Below are positions 8,277-17,103 of a stretch of DNA of 33,893 nt, piece after piece; the first letter of the stretch is position 1, and every line of letters begins with the position of its first letter. This stretch comes from Candidatus Kuenenia stuttgartensis. GTDB lineage: Bacteria > Planctomycetota > Planctomycetia > Isosphaerales > Isosphaeraceae. Location of the stretch: assembly GCA_945874095.1 (NCBI GenBank), contig CAMCFM010000003.1, forward strand, positions 1 to 33,893. Reading direction: 5' to 3'. The notes under the pieces were generated by a model that was given only the letters and a program-made list of their open reading frames with translations, was not told the DNA's origin and searched no databases. The translations under genes were made by a program, and so were the position numbers.

Positions 8277-9212
8277 TCAATTGACGATCCCTTTTGTGAT
8301 CATCATGAAGACGTCTTCCAGAGAGATTTGCTCTTCATCAAAGGCTTCTACAATCGCCCCAGCATCCATCATCTGTCGCAGGAGGTCTGCCTGAGCGGGT
8401 CCATCGCCTTCAAATTCAGCTGAAAGGGTACGTTCAATGGTGTTTACTGAGGGAGCTTTCACGGACGAGTGATTTTTTAGGATGTATTCAAATTGAGACG
8501 GATTTTCATTAAGAATTCGCACTTTTAAAACTCTGTGCGATCGCAATTGCTTTTGAATATCCTGAATCGATCCCGACGCAAGAAGTTTGCCTCGTTCAAT
8601 CACTCCGATTGAGGTACAAAAGTCTGCAAGTTCCGATAAAATATGGCTCGAAACGAGGATTGTTTTGCCCATCCTGCGGAGTTCGTTCAGAAGGTATTTC
8701 ATTTCCAGACGGGCGCGCGGATCAAGTCCTGCGCTGGGTTCGTCGAGTATCAAGACAGGCGGATTATGGACCAGCGTTTTGGCCAGGCATAGCCTTTGTT
8801 TCATGCCTTTTGAAAGGCCATTCACATAATCATCGCGTTTGTGGGTCAGGTCAAGAAGTTGTAAAACCTCTCCAATAATTCGCCGACGTTCCAGTCGTGG
8901 AATTTCATAGGCGACGGCGAAAAAATCAAGGAATTCCCAAACCTTCATACCGTCATAGACGCCAAAGTCGTCGGGCATGAAGCCAATCACGCGTCGCACA
9001 GCCATCGGATCGTTTGTTACGGAGTGGCCTGCAATTCGACCCTCGCCGGAAGTCGGCTTGAGAAGAGTCGCTAGAAATCGGATTGTAGTGCTTTTTCCTG
9101 CCCCGTTTGGACCGATAAATCCGTAAATTTCACCCTCGCCAATCGACAGGTTTAAATCGTCGACGGCCATGAAATCGCCGTATCGTTTCGTGAAATGTTC
9201 AACTTCGATCAC
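8277..9212 (-). CDS. ABC transporter ATP-binding protein
   Basis: This 311-residue cytoplasmic ATPase energises the neighbouring permease. It shows Walker A GPNGAGKST (34-42), signature LSKGMKQRL (133-141), Walker B LILDEP (154-159), the D-loop SAGLD and the H-loop His190. The position where a Q-loop Gln is normally found reads PDDFGVYDG (80-88), so the Gln is replaced by Asp81. The last 90 residues form the C-terminal extension typical of ABC-2 export ATPases, ending in SLEDVFM. Its ATG overlaps the stop of the 908-residue gene as ATGA (9209-9212), indicating translational coupling. The subfamily is the drug/polysaccharide/NatA-like ABC-2 group, with the substrate unknown. Confidence 0.95.
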   Translation of the reverse strand: MIEVEHFTKRYGDFMAVDDLNLSIGEGEIYGFIGPNGAGKSTTIRFLATLLKPTSGEGRIAGHSVTNDPMAVRRVIGFMPDDFGVYDGMKVWEFLDFFAVAYEIPRLERRRIIGEVLQLLDLTHKRDDYVNGLSKGMKQRLCLAKTLVHNPPVLILDEPSAGLDPRARLEMKYLLNELRRMGKTILVSSHILSELADFCTSIGVIERGKLLASGSIQDIQKQLRSHRVLKVRILNENPSQFEYILKNHSSVKAPSVNTIERTLSAEFEGDGPAQADLLRQMMDAGAIVEAFDEEQISLEDVFMMITKGIVN

Positions 9213-11935
9213 TTTGGACTCCTTGACCCAGTCTCTTCGGATCGTTTGACACGGCTAATTCCGGGTTTGTTTTGTTCTTCGAGCGGTGGTGCAATGTTGG
9301 TTTTGCGTAATTTAGAAACTGGATCGGAATCAGCCATTCCAGGCCAAATCCGGCTACGGTTCGAGGGCATTGCAGGAGCTGTTGGCTTTCGATAAATATT
9401 CGATGCTAAATCGTATTCAGGTTTGGAGATGTCGGGCACTGGCCCGCTTTTGAGATGCGCCAGAACCAGTGTGAAACCGCGCACACGATCTGGTAATGGA
9501 GTCACTTCCACGCCTTCAATCATCGACTCCGACCATGCAATCAACCTCCACGAAACGGCTTCAGCAGAGCACTTCAACGGGTTTTCCATTAGTATTTGCT
9601 GGAATTGTTCGGGCTTGAGTTTCCCCAAAATCTCAGTGCGACTCGTTGCGGGATCGGCTGTAGAATTTGAATTCTCATTTAAATTCTTTGACTCACCGGC
9701 ACCAATATCACCCATTTCAAATCTTGCATTGTCTGGCCCAAGCACAATCACATTGTGAAGAGTCAGTCGGGTTCGATTTTCAATGATTCGTTTGCCTTCA
9801 TTTTCGACCATTCGAATCGGGCCAGGCAAGCCGATCATCTGTTCGGAACGATAGTAGGAGAGACTTCTGGGCTGAACGCGAAAATCGCTGAGGGCTGGGA
9901 CGGGCATGAAGTCGAACCGGCTTTTTTCCCGTTCATCAGCACGGCTCGAAGAATAGGCAAGAGGCAGGCAGACAGCGTTTAAGTCGTTTGGAAATGTCAT
10001 TTGGAACGTGTCTCGACCTGTCGCTGCCAATGCTCCGAATCGTGTGAGGTGGCCTCGCGAATATTCGCTTTGCATTTCCAGGAGAGCAATTTCATCGCGG
10101 CCCCGAGTGAATCCAAGATCATATGCGGCCAGTCGTTCCACGCTGAGTGCACAGATAAGGGCCAGAAACGGATTGGCGATCCAGGCCCATTCCTTGCGGT
10201 TCACAGATCTGAAAATCAACCAGTTTAAGGGGACAAGTAAAATGAGATAAATGATTAGGGTTTTGGCCACAAAAGAAATGGGCGGGATGGTGATACCGGA
10301 TGCTGTTTCCAGAACATCGCGAGCTGTTTTGGGTAGGATGGCGGTGTCGACCCATGTGGCGGTTTCCTGGTCAGGGAATGCATCTTCTTCGAGGTTGGAG
10401 GTTGCCCCGGTTTTGTAGGAATAAACCTCTTCTTTCAGTGCTGGGGCAAGAATATCAGGGCCACCCGTGTCGCGGGCGCCGATTCTTAACCACGACAATT
10501 CCGGGCCTGACATAATCGGAGCTCTGGGTTCATTTCCACCCAATGATCTAGGCGGTGGGCGAGATTCTTCTGGTCGTCTAAGGATTAATCGCCTGACTAG
10601 CGTGTCGATGCCTCTCCAGCGATTTAAACTGGGTTCAACCGGGTTTAATCCCATCATGGTGATCCTGCCCCGGCCGACTCTCCATTCGGCAGCCATGATT
10701 GTCTGCTTGTCCGCTCCCAAAGGGATAATGGAAGCCTCTGGACGAGGTCGTAAACCTGTCAGGAAAACAGGGCTTTTTGCAAGTGTCAATATCGGCTTGG
10801 CGGCTTCATAATAAAGCGAATCAAGGCCAGGGCTGACAGCCCATTCCGGATTCTTTGCCCGTTTTTCATCCTCCAGAACAATTTCCTGGTCTTCATCCGT
10901 CAAAGTGTCAGTGGGGCGAAATGGTGGGCGATAGGCTTCGGCGAGTGGCTTTAGGGCCTTTGAGTCGAGTTGCCTGTTGGTTCCACCGGTGTCGGCTGGT
11001 AGAAATGGGGCGAGAAAACTTTCGCGTAATAGGCCAAGTCGTGAATCGGCTCCACCGATGATGGTGATTTGACCACCCCAGTGCAGCCAATCAAGCATGG
11101 CTCTCTGCTGATCCACATCCAGAAGGTTCGGGTCAAAACTGTCCCAAATGATGTGACTGATGCTCGTCCAAAATAGAAACGAAGGGGCGAGCATCGGTTT
11201 TTCGGGATTTTCAGGGATCACAAACCGATAGTATCGGCCACGTTCCAGGCTGGCTGAGTCGCGAGTGATGCTTGAGGGGATTCCAGCCATCAATTTCGAC
11301 CATCCGTTGTAGATGGAAGGATCGCGTGCCAATACCAGAACCACCATCTGGTGAGGCTCCATGGCTCGCACGTTCGTCTGCCAGATTTCGGTCGGTCTCA
11401 GGCCACCGTTCCTGTATAAATCGAGGTCGAAAATCTTCCCCTGTTTTTGCGGCATATAACGGGGCGGAACGAACAAGGGGAAGCTCATTCTGGTCGGCGT
11501 GTTACGGTCCATGCTCACGGGTCGGCCGTATATGATGTCCTTCTGCGACCCGAATAATGAAAGCGGTTGGGAGCGGATCGAGCCTTTAAAATCTTCGCGG
11601 CTGGAGCGGGCCTCAACCGTCATCATCATCCAGTGATTCTGCTTGTAATATGGCAGAACGTCGAAGGGAGCGATCTGGCCTCTCAGAAATTCAAACGGAG
11701 GGCGTTCCATGTCCGCCTTCGCTTTTGCCTTGGCAGCAGGTTCAGCCAGTTCGCGAAACTTCTTGGCGGCTGGACTTTCGGCCGATTCAATGGGGTCGCC
11801 GGACTGTTGAAACGAAGCTTTCGCCTGCCGCATGCCCATGAACTGAACGGACGATTGCCAAGCCAAATGCTCAGCCCAGATCCACATGGAGAGGAAAAAT
11901 AGAGCTCTTCGAAGGTGTCGAATTCTGGGCTTCAT
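9209..11935 (-). CDS. Large membrane-anchored protein of an ABC-2 exporter operon (908 aa)
   Basis: The ATG at 11935 has GGAG (minus strand, 11942-11945) six bases upstream and is preferred over the GTG at 11947. An N-terminal signal-anchor (ALFFLSMWIWAEHLAW) is followed by a long, probably periplasmic region. In it, residues around 265-310 form an alpha/beta motif with VDQQRAMLDWLHWGGQ and ITIIGGADSR, like the glutamine-amidotransferase-like domains seen in GldG and DUF4350-type proteins but with no catalytic Cys-His evident. Two membrane spans lie around 545-600 (TLIIYLILLVPLNWLIF and the following FLALICAL), and a 300-residue beta-rich C-terminal domain follows. Position first in an operon with ATPase and permease suggests a GldG-like or scaffold subunit of the exporter. 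This is inferred from context; the family is unnamed to me. Confidence 0.85.
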   Translation of the reverse strand: MKPRIRHLRRALFFLSMWIWAEHLAWQSSVQFMGMRQAKASFQQSGDPIESAESPAAKKFRELAEPAAKAKAKADMERPPFEFLRGQIAPFDVLPYYKQNHWMMMTVEARSSREDFKGSIRSQPLSLFGSQKDIIYGRPVSMDRNTPTRMSFPLFVPPRYMPQKQGKIFDLDLYRNGGLRPTEIWQTNVRAMEPHQMVVLVLARDPSIYNGWSKLMAGIPSSITRDSASLERGRYYRFVIPENPEKPMLAPSFLFWTSISHIIWDSFDPNLLDVDQQRAMLDWLHWGGQITIIGGADSRLGLLRESFLAPFLPADTGGTNRQLDSKALKPLAEAYRPPFRPTDTLTDEDQEIVLEDEKRAKNPEWAVSPGLDSLYYEAAKPILTLAKSPVFLTGLRPRPEASIIPLGADKQTIMAAEWRVGRGRITMMGLNPVEPSLNRWRGIDTLVRRLILRRPEESRPPPRSLGGNEPRAPIMSGPELSWLRIGARDTGGPDILAPALKEEVYSYKTGATSNLEEDAFPDQETATWVDTAILPKTARDVLETASGITIPPISFVAKTLIIYLILLVPLNWLIFRSVNRKEWAWIANPFLALICALSVERLAAYDLGFTRGRDEIALLEMQSEYSRGHLTRFGALAATGRDTFQMTFPNDLNAVCLPLAYSSSRADEREKSRFDFMPVPALSDFRVQPRSLSYYRSEQMIGLPGPIRMVENEGKRIIENRTRLTLHNVIVLGPDNARFEMGDIGAGESKNLNENSNSTADPATSRTEILGKLKPEQFQQILMENPLKCSAEAVSWRLIAWSESMIEGVEVTPLPDRVRGFTLVLAHLKSGPVPDISKPEYDLASNIYRKPTAPAMPSNRSRIWPGMADSDPVSKLRKTNIAPPLEEQNKPGISRVKRSEETGSRSPK

Positions 11936-11975
11936 CCGTGGCTCCACTGGTGGGAGGTTTGTTTTCGATATTCAC

Positions 11976-12004
11976 AGTATAGTCAAGGCGAGCGGTTCAC
12001 CCAA
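11976..12004 (-). promoter_or_regulatory. Candidate sigma-70-like promoter of the ABC exporter operon
   Basis: On the minus strand a TATACT -10 box (11976-11981) is separated by 17 bases from a weak TTGGGT -35 box (11999-12004). The -10 lies about 41 bases before the ATG at 11935, in the only gap between the ATPase-fold gene and the operon. The surrounding TTGACTATACT (11976-11986) recurs exactly before the CRTAC1-like gene. Confidence 0.4.
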
Positions 12005-12029
12005 GTCCCAGCCCCTTTTTATTTTGGGA

Positions 12030-12932
12030 TCAGCCGAAGACGAATCCTTCGTCGGTGATTCGATAAGGGACAATTTCGTCGCCACACGCGCTGCCTCTGT
12101 GCTTGATCACATGCAGGGCCCGGCCAAGTCGGCCCGGCTCGCGGGTTCTGCCCATAAGGATGATCGTATTGGCATTGGCAAAAATGTCGCCCTCAGAAAT
12201 CGGCTCGTCGATCAATTCCTCGAGAAATTTATGAGGCGTCGTATATAAATATAAACACCCGACGTCTTTCTGCTCGTAGGCGTGACTTTCCACTTTTGGC
12301 AGATTCTTGAGGAATTGCTCGCGCAGAAGTTCGCGGGCAGCCCAGTCGTGATCGCGTCTTAAAATCTGATGATAGACATATTCGAAAAATTCGAACTGAA
12401 TCGACTCGCTGAATTTGTCGGTCGGCTCCACTCCATCGACCACCACTCTTCGAGAGCCTCGAATCATCGACCCGTAAAGGAAGAATCCTGCCAGACGTAA
12501 GGTCCTGCCCAGCTCGACTTTCCAGTTATGCCAGTCGTCGTCGTCAAGGTCGTTTTTCGTGACTCGCTTGCCGGCCCGATAAAACGGGTGAAAATAATCG
12601 CCCCAATTGCGGTCATGATCAAAAACCTGGCTCAAATCCTGCGGAACGATTCCATCAAACACGGAAAGGTCGAGTCCATATCGGTCGGCCAGATATCCTG
12701 CATGGTTTTGGGAATCGCCGCGACTGGTCAGATCCATGATCGAACCGAGTTTCCCTTCAGCTTTTAATCCTTCATGCGCCCAGGAAAGGCCCAACTGTGT
12801 TTTTCCAGCCCCTGTGGCTCCTGCAATCACCGTCAGGGTGCCTGGTAGAAGGCCTCCACCAAGGAGAGCGTCAAGCTGTTCGATTCCGAATTTCTGACGT
12901 GTGCGTTTACCCGGCGAAGTAGGCTGGATCAT
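12030..12932 (-). CDS. KaiC/RAD55-like RecA-fold ATPase, single domain
   Basis: From the ATG at 12932 this is a 300-residue cytoplasmic ATPase. It opens with the KaiC-type FGIEQLDALLGGGLLPGTL, then Walker A GATGAGKT (38-45) and Walker B RRVVVDG (Asp166). It ends with KHRGSACGDEIVPYRITDEG, typical of KaiC-like domains. The strand after Walker A reads SIMDLTSRG, without the paired Glu usually seen in KaiC. An acidic insert DLDDDDWHNW (129-137) and the charged helix-rich segment after it are unusual. There is only one RecA domain, so it is not a circadian KaiC. A GTG at 13016 would overlap the amidase gene and is less likely. It is 58 bases downstream of the amidase and ends the amide-utilisation cluster. 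The target is unknown; signalling, DNA-related or assembly roles are all open. Confidence 0.85.
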   Translation of the reverse strand: MIQPTSPGKRTRQKFGIEQLDALLGGGLLPGTLTVIAGATGAGKTQLGLSWAHEGLKAEGKLGSIMDLTSRGDSQNHAGYLADRYGLDLSVFDGIVPQDLSQVFDHDRNWGDYFHPFYRAGKRVTKNDLDDDDWHNWKVELGRTLRLAGFFLYGSMIRGSRRVVVDGVEPTDKFSESIQFEFFEYVYHQILRRDHDWAARELLREQFLKNLPKVESHAYEQKDVGCLYLYTTPHKFLEELIDEPISEGDIFANANTIILMGRTREPGRLGRALHVIKHRGSACGDEIVPYRITDEGFVFG

Positions 12933-12990
12933 GGTTTTTGATACTGTGTTTTGTCGTAGAATGTTTTGAGTTGAAACTTGCGATATTTGT

Positions 12991-13869
12991 TCAGGATTCG
13001 TCCACAACAGGCCCACCAGGGGCGAATCGCGGCCAGGCCTGATTGGGCTTCACAAGCTCTCCATAAAATTCAGGGCGTCGGTCTGCGACACGGTTGATTT
13101 CATGAAGGCCAGGAACCCGGATGACTCGTTTTTGACGAGATTTCTCGACATCGACGTCGGCATAAATGATCGAGTCGATTGCATTTCCAGCCGATGCCTT
13201 CAAAAATCCGCCTGGAGCCACGATGCTGGAATGACCGATAAACGACCAGCCCCGCTCCGTGCCCACCCGGCCTGATGCCAGCGTGTAAATCTGATTTTCC
13301 AGGGCTCGTGCAATTAAAACATGATTTGCAAAAATATCGGCTGCCGGAGGCCAGCAAGTGGGTAAAACGACCAGATCCGCGCCCATCAACGTCAAAGATC
13401 TAGCCAGTTCCGGGAAACCTCCATCATAACAGATATGCATGCCCACCTTGATACCCGCCACTTCAAAGACTTCCAGGGCGAGATCGCCAGGGTCGACAAA
13501 TCGGTCGACTCCAAGGAATGGCAAATGCAATTTACGATAATTGCTGACAATTCCGGATGGGCCGACACAGGTGGAGGAATTGAAAATCCGGTCGCCGTCA
13601 CGCTCCAAAAGTCCAAAGATGACATGCACATTCAGGCGATTGCAATCGGCAATGATCTGGCTGATCACGGGATCGCTGTTGTCCACTTTGATAGAAGCCT
13701 GGAATGCCTCCTCGCGGCTGTCAAAACAATAACCACTGAGAGCGCATTCTGGAAATACAATCAGCTTGGCTCCATTCTCTGAGGCCAGTTGAAGACGATG
13801 TCGGAGAGTTTCAAGATTGGCTGCAATATTGCCAATTTCAAAATCGCACTGGACGGATGCAATCATCAT
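12991..13869 (-). CDS. Carbon-nitrogen hydrolase (nitrilase superfamily amidase)
   Basis: The ATG at 13869 has AAGGAA about nine bases upstream and is preferred over the ATG at 13914, which overlaps the preceding gene. The 292-residue cytoplasmic enzyme carries the full catalytic triad: Glu41 in FPECALSGY, Lys113 in YRKLHLP and Cys147 in HICYDG. Length and motif order match amidase/carbamoylase-type members that hydrolyse amide or carbamoyl C-N bonds. It follows an M81 metallopeptidase gene that ends at 13895, so the two proteins may hydrolyse successive bonds of one imported compound (inference). The substrate cannot be read from the sequence. Confidence 0.94.
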   Translation of the reverse strand: MMIASVQCDFEIGNIAANLETLRHRLQLASENGAKLIVFPECALSGYCFDSREEAFQASIKVDNSDPVISQIIADCNRLNVHVIFGLLERDGDRIFNSSTCVGPSGIVSNYRKLHLPFLGVDRFVDPGDLALEVFEVAGIKVGMHICYDGGFPELARSLTLMGADLVVLPTCWPPAADIFANHVLIARALENQIYTLASGRVGTERGWSFIGHSSIVAPGGFLKASAGNAIDSIIYADVDVEKSRQKRVIRVPGLHEINRVADRRPEFYGELVKPNQAWPRFAPGGPVVDES

Positions 13870-13894
13870 GATTTGTGATTCCTTGAGATGAATT

Positions 13895-15382
13895 TCAACC
13901 TGTGATTTGATCAAGTGGTAATATTGGACGCTGAATATGGTTGTAGAGGAACCGTTTGGGGTTGCCGGCAGTCAGACCTGGGGTGTCTACTTCAATGATG
14001 GACTTTGCGATCGGTTCATAGGCTGCACGAAATGCAACCGCCGCTTTGACGATGATGATTTTGGCTCTGGATGGATCAAGCCCGAGGCTTGTCAGTTGGC
14101 CGAGGCTGAATGGTGCATGGCGATTTGAGTTACAGATGATCGTGTCACCACGATCGGTTTCAATCACGGCTGTGAGGCCCTGATCATGAAACTTCACTCC
14201 ACCATGACGGGCTTCGGTTTCTTCATATCGACCATCGTGAATCAGCTTGATTTGGCCATTGATATTCAGTGGAGGAGCGTTTTGATCCACTTTCCCGCCA
14301 GCTTGAATTCGCACGCGATGGCCCACACCGGCCTGAATGCAATCGGTTACAGATTGCTCGTCATGCAGAACAACCCAGAAGCCAGGGCCGTTCTGGCGGA
14401 TGATTTCGTGTGCAATCACAGTGGAATCTGCTGCGGAACCACCTCCGACATTATCGCCGATATCGACCAGAATTGTCGGCCAATTTTCTTCTTTTATGGC
14501 CTGAGCGACGGCTGATTCTGCGGAAGGAGGCTGAGCTGTCAGATTCTCACGCTCGTTCCAGACATGGTCAAATAATTTCTTGGCTGCGGATTCGGCTATT
14601 GCGATATCGGTTTCAGCCACTGCAACAATTGTCGCACCTGTACAGCTTGAATCGGCATAGGGAAAGCCTGCGATAAATTGCAATTCCAATAAACCAGATG
14701 TTGTTGCGACGATCTGGTCTGCAAAATAGAGGATGGAAGCCACTGGATCACGACTCGTATTTTGAGCCAGCAAGTGAATCAGAATCGGAACCGGCTTCAC
14801 CACACTGATGGGTGTCAGGCCAGTTTTTAAGCACTGGGAGATGATTTTGCCTGCCCTCAGGCCTCGTGAACGCTGGTCGATATGTGGATATGTTTGATAT
14901 ACGATAATGGCATCGGCATAATTCGCCAATTCAGGACTGATATTCGCATGATAATCCAACGTAACGACAAGCGGCTTGTCAGGCCCGATTTCTTCGCGAA
15001 CCTTTTTGGCGGTGTGGGCATCGGCCGACTGGCTCATTCCTTCCACCATCATTGAGCCATGCAGGGCAAGCATCACCCCATCATAACCACCCGCACTTCG
15101 AAGGCCGGCAATCAGGCGGTCAAGCAGAGTCTCATATGTTGATTTCTGGATGATGGAGGATGGCATGGCCCAGGCTGAAAAAGCTGGGACAGGGATAAAA
15201 TGATAGAGCTTGGAGGCTTCAAAGAAGCCTCCAAGCTCGTGCTGTGCGTCTGCCCAGCGTTTGGAGATGGAGGGACCGGTATCCATACCGCCGGTTTCAA
15301 AGTCTTTCAAAGTCGTCATGCCGGGCGCGAAGCTGTTGGATTCGTGCATGAGTCCGGCGATGGCGATTTTGAATTCTGGCAT
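13895..15382 (-). CDS. M81 family metallopeptidase (MlrC-like)
   Basis: This 495-residue protein has the full MlrC architecture. The N-terminal DUF1485-type domain starts IAIAGLMHESNSF and contains VVTLDYHANIS and, about twenty residues on, YQTYPHID, matching the D-x-H...H zinc-ligand pattern of the family. The C-terminal domain has DNVGGGSAADST and, near the end, KAAVAFRAAYEPIAKSI followed by VDTPGLTAGN and RPILPLD. MlrC was defined as the enzyme that cleaves linear microcystin products, but most family members act on unknown substrates. The gene begins five bases after the symporter stop and is certainly in the same operon. No signal peptide is seen, so it acts in the cytoplasm, consistent with prior uptake by the symporter. 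Confidence 0.95.
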   Translation of the reverse strand: MPEFKIAIAGLMHESNSFAPGMTTLKDFETGGMDTGPSISKRWADAQHELGGFFEASKLYHFIPVPAFSAWAMPSSIIQKSTYETLLDRLIAGLRSAGGYDGVMLALHGSMMVEGMSQSADAHTAKKVREEIGPDKPLVVTLDYHANISPELANYADAIIVYQTYPHIDQRSRGLRAGKIISQCLKTGLTPISVVKPVPILIHLLAQNTSRDPVASILYFADQIVATTSGLLELQFIAGFPYADSSCTGATIVAVAETDIAIAESAAKKLFDHVWNERENLTAQPPSAESAVAQAIKEENWPTILVDIGDNVGGGSAADSTVIAHEIIRQNGPGFWVVLHDEQSVTDCIQAGVGHRVRIQAGGKVDQNAPPLNINGQIKLIHDGRYEETEARHGGVKFHDQGLTAVIETDRGDTIICNSNRHAPFSLGQLTSLGLDPSRAKIIIVKAAVAFRAAYEPIAKSIIEVDTPGLTAGNPKRFLYNHIQRPILPLDQITG

Positions 15383-15387
15383 TGAGT

Positions 15388-17103
15388 TTACGCCGATTTC
15401 AAGGCTGGAGCAGGAGTGTCGAGACCGAACATACGCTCGACCAGTTCTCCACGAGGCGCAGGAGTCAGAAGGCTGACAATCGCACCTGCCATGAATGACG
15501 AGGAAATGCCCCAGACACAGGGGTCGTATCCGAGCAGGTAGTAAGGAGCGAAAGCGCCCCCGGCACCGATCCCGGAATCGTATCCGCTTGATGCCCAGAC
15601 CATTCCCACGGCATAAAGGGCAAGTGTGACGCCTGCCCCGGTGACCATTGAGGCGATCATTCCCAAGCCGTTTGCACGCCTCCAGAAGGCTCCGTAAGCG
15701 GCTGGAGCCAGGAATGAGGCGGCCATTCCCGATGACGAGAAGACGACGACAAGCTGGAGGTATTCCGGTGGATTGAGGGCCAGGATACAGACCAGTACGC
15801 CGACAAAAACGGTGCCCATGTAACTGGCCCGCTCGATTTCCTTTTCAGTTGCCTGAGGGTTCAGGAACCGCTGGTAAAGGTCGCGCACCAGGCCAGAGCT
15901 GATGATCAGAAGCCATCCTGAGACGGTGCTCATGACTGCTCCAAACGGGGCAGCCAGAATGAGGCCAGCGACGTAAGGGTTGGCAAGCGTAATGACCAGT
16001 CGCGGCATCACTTCATCCGTCCTGGTCAAATTCGGCAGAATCTGACGAGCACAGATAAAGATGAAAATCAGGGGGACATAGATCAGGAGGTTGTAAATGG
16101 TCAAATAGATGATCGACCAGCGAAGCGTTTTCGTGTCGCGGAAAGCCATCAGACGGACCAGTGTGGAGGGCTGACCCATAGCTGAGATGGCCCACATGAC
16201 GAAGAACGAGATGGCCAGTGATAGAGGGTGAAACGCCCGACCAGCACCTGGACCAAATGCGAACGAATCGTCGCCTGTCTGGGCGATACCTGCCAATGTC
16301 CCGGCATTGATCCCACCGGCCGCGTTCATGGCAAGAGGGAACAAAATCATGACCCCTACCGCCATCACCAGACTCTGGAAAACGTCGGTCCAGATGGCGG
16401 CGAGGAATCCGCCGTAGGCTGTATAGAAAATCACGGTGACGGAGAATATCACCAGCCCAAGAACATAAGCACGATCGCGGAAGGTGTTGGCGGTCGATTT
16501 TTGGGACGTCACAGGCTTTGATACAGGCTCGTCGGCGGAAGCGGCAGCCAGGCCACCGATTTTTTCGTCAGCCGTTTTTGGAGGTTCATTGGTGCCAATG
16601 ATCTGATGCACAGACTGTGGCAGAACAAGCTTGAGGATCAGGCCTCCAGCCTTGAACTGGGCGATCAGGTTTGAGGTCAGGAAGAATAGGACCAGAAGGC
16701 TTGTGATCAAGCCAAGCATGGGGCTTTCAAACCGCTCGCGGAAGAAGTCGGGCAGGGTGATGGCGCCGGTGCGGCGGGCCAGTTGGCCGATCCGCTTGCC
16801 CAGAACACCGAGAACGGTGACGGGGATGACCATGTAGCTGCAAATCCATAACCCGACGACCCATCCGAACTTATAGACGAGTGATGGGAATCCCATAAAC
16901 GTTCCGCCCGACATCACCGCAGCGGTCAACGCCACAGCAAATGCACCAAGGGAACGATTACCGAGGAAATAGGACTTTAAAAAGCCTGACTGGACGCGGC
17001 CGACCATGTTGGCAACGATCCCAAGTCCCAGTGAAATGACCATGAAGATGACAAGTGCTAGAAATGTCGCCAGTTCCGCTTGAACAGGTTCAGGAGAGTT
17101 CAT
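15388..17103 (-). CDS. Sodium/solute symporter (SSS family, PanF-like)
   Basis: The ATG at 17103 has AAGGGG about eleven bases upstream and overlaps the preceding gene by 14 bases; a frame to 17154 is longer but unsupported. The 571-residue protein has about 13 membrane spans. SSS family features include YFLGNRSLGAF with the following TAAVMSGGTFMGFPSLVYKFGW, and the signature region YTAYGGFLAAIWTDVFQSL. Residues about 175-220 form an unusually long hydrophilic Ala/Ser/Pro/Lys-rich loop between helices. Pairing with a YhdT-like small membrane protein is as in the yhdT-panF pair of enterobacteria, but the catabolic neighbours argue for a substrate other than pantothenate. It imports an organic solute with sodium across the inner membrane. 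Confidence 0.94.
   Translation of the reverse strand: MNSPEPVQAELATFLALVIFMVISLGLGIVANMVGRVQSGFLKSYFLGNRSLGAFAVALTAAVMSGGTFMGFPSLVYKFGWVVGLWICSYMVIPVTVLGVLGKRIGQLARRTGAITLPDFFRERFESPMLGLITSLLVLFFLTSNLIAQFKAGGLILKLVLPQSVHQIIGTNEPPKTADEKIGGLAAASADEPVSKPVTSQKSTANTFRDRAYVLGLVIFSVTVIFYTAYGGFLAAIWTDVFQSLVMAVGVMILFPLAMNAAGGINAGTLAGIAQTGDDSFAFGPGAGRAFHPLSLAISFFVMWAISAMGQPSTLVRLMAFRDTKTLRWSIIYLTIYNLLIYVPLIFIFICARQILPNLTRTDEVMPRLVITLANPYVAGLILAAPFGAVMSTVSGWLLIISSGLVRDLYQRFLNPQATEKEIERASYMGTVFVGVLVCILALNPPEYLQLVVVFSSSGMAASFLAPAAYGAFWRRANGLGMIASMVTGAGVTLALYAVGMVWASSGYDSGIGAGGAFAPYYLLGYDPCVWGISSSFMAGAIVSLLTPAPRGELVERMFGLDTPAPALKSA

Noticed and set aside
12933..13016. Upstream GTG start of the KaiC-like ATPase at 13016
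   Set aside because: It overlaps the amidase gene, has no ribosome site, and the added residues do not look like part of the fold.
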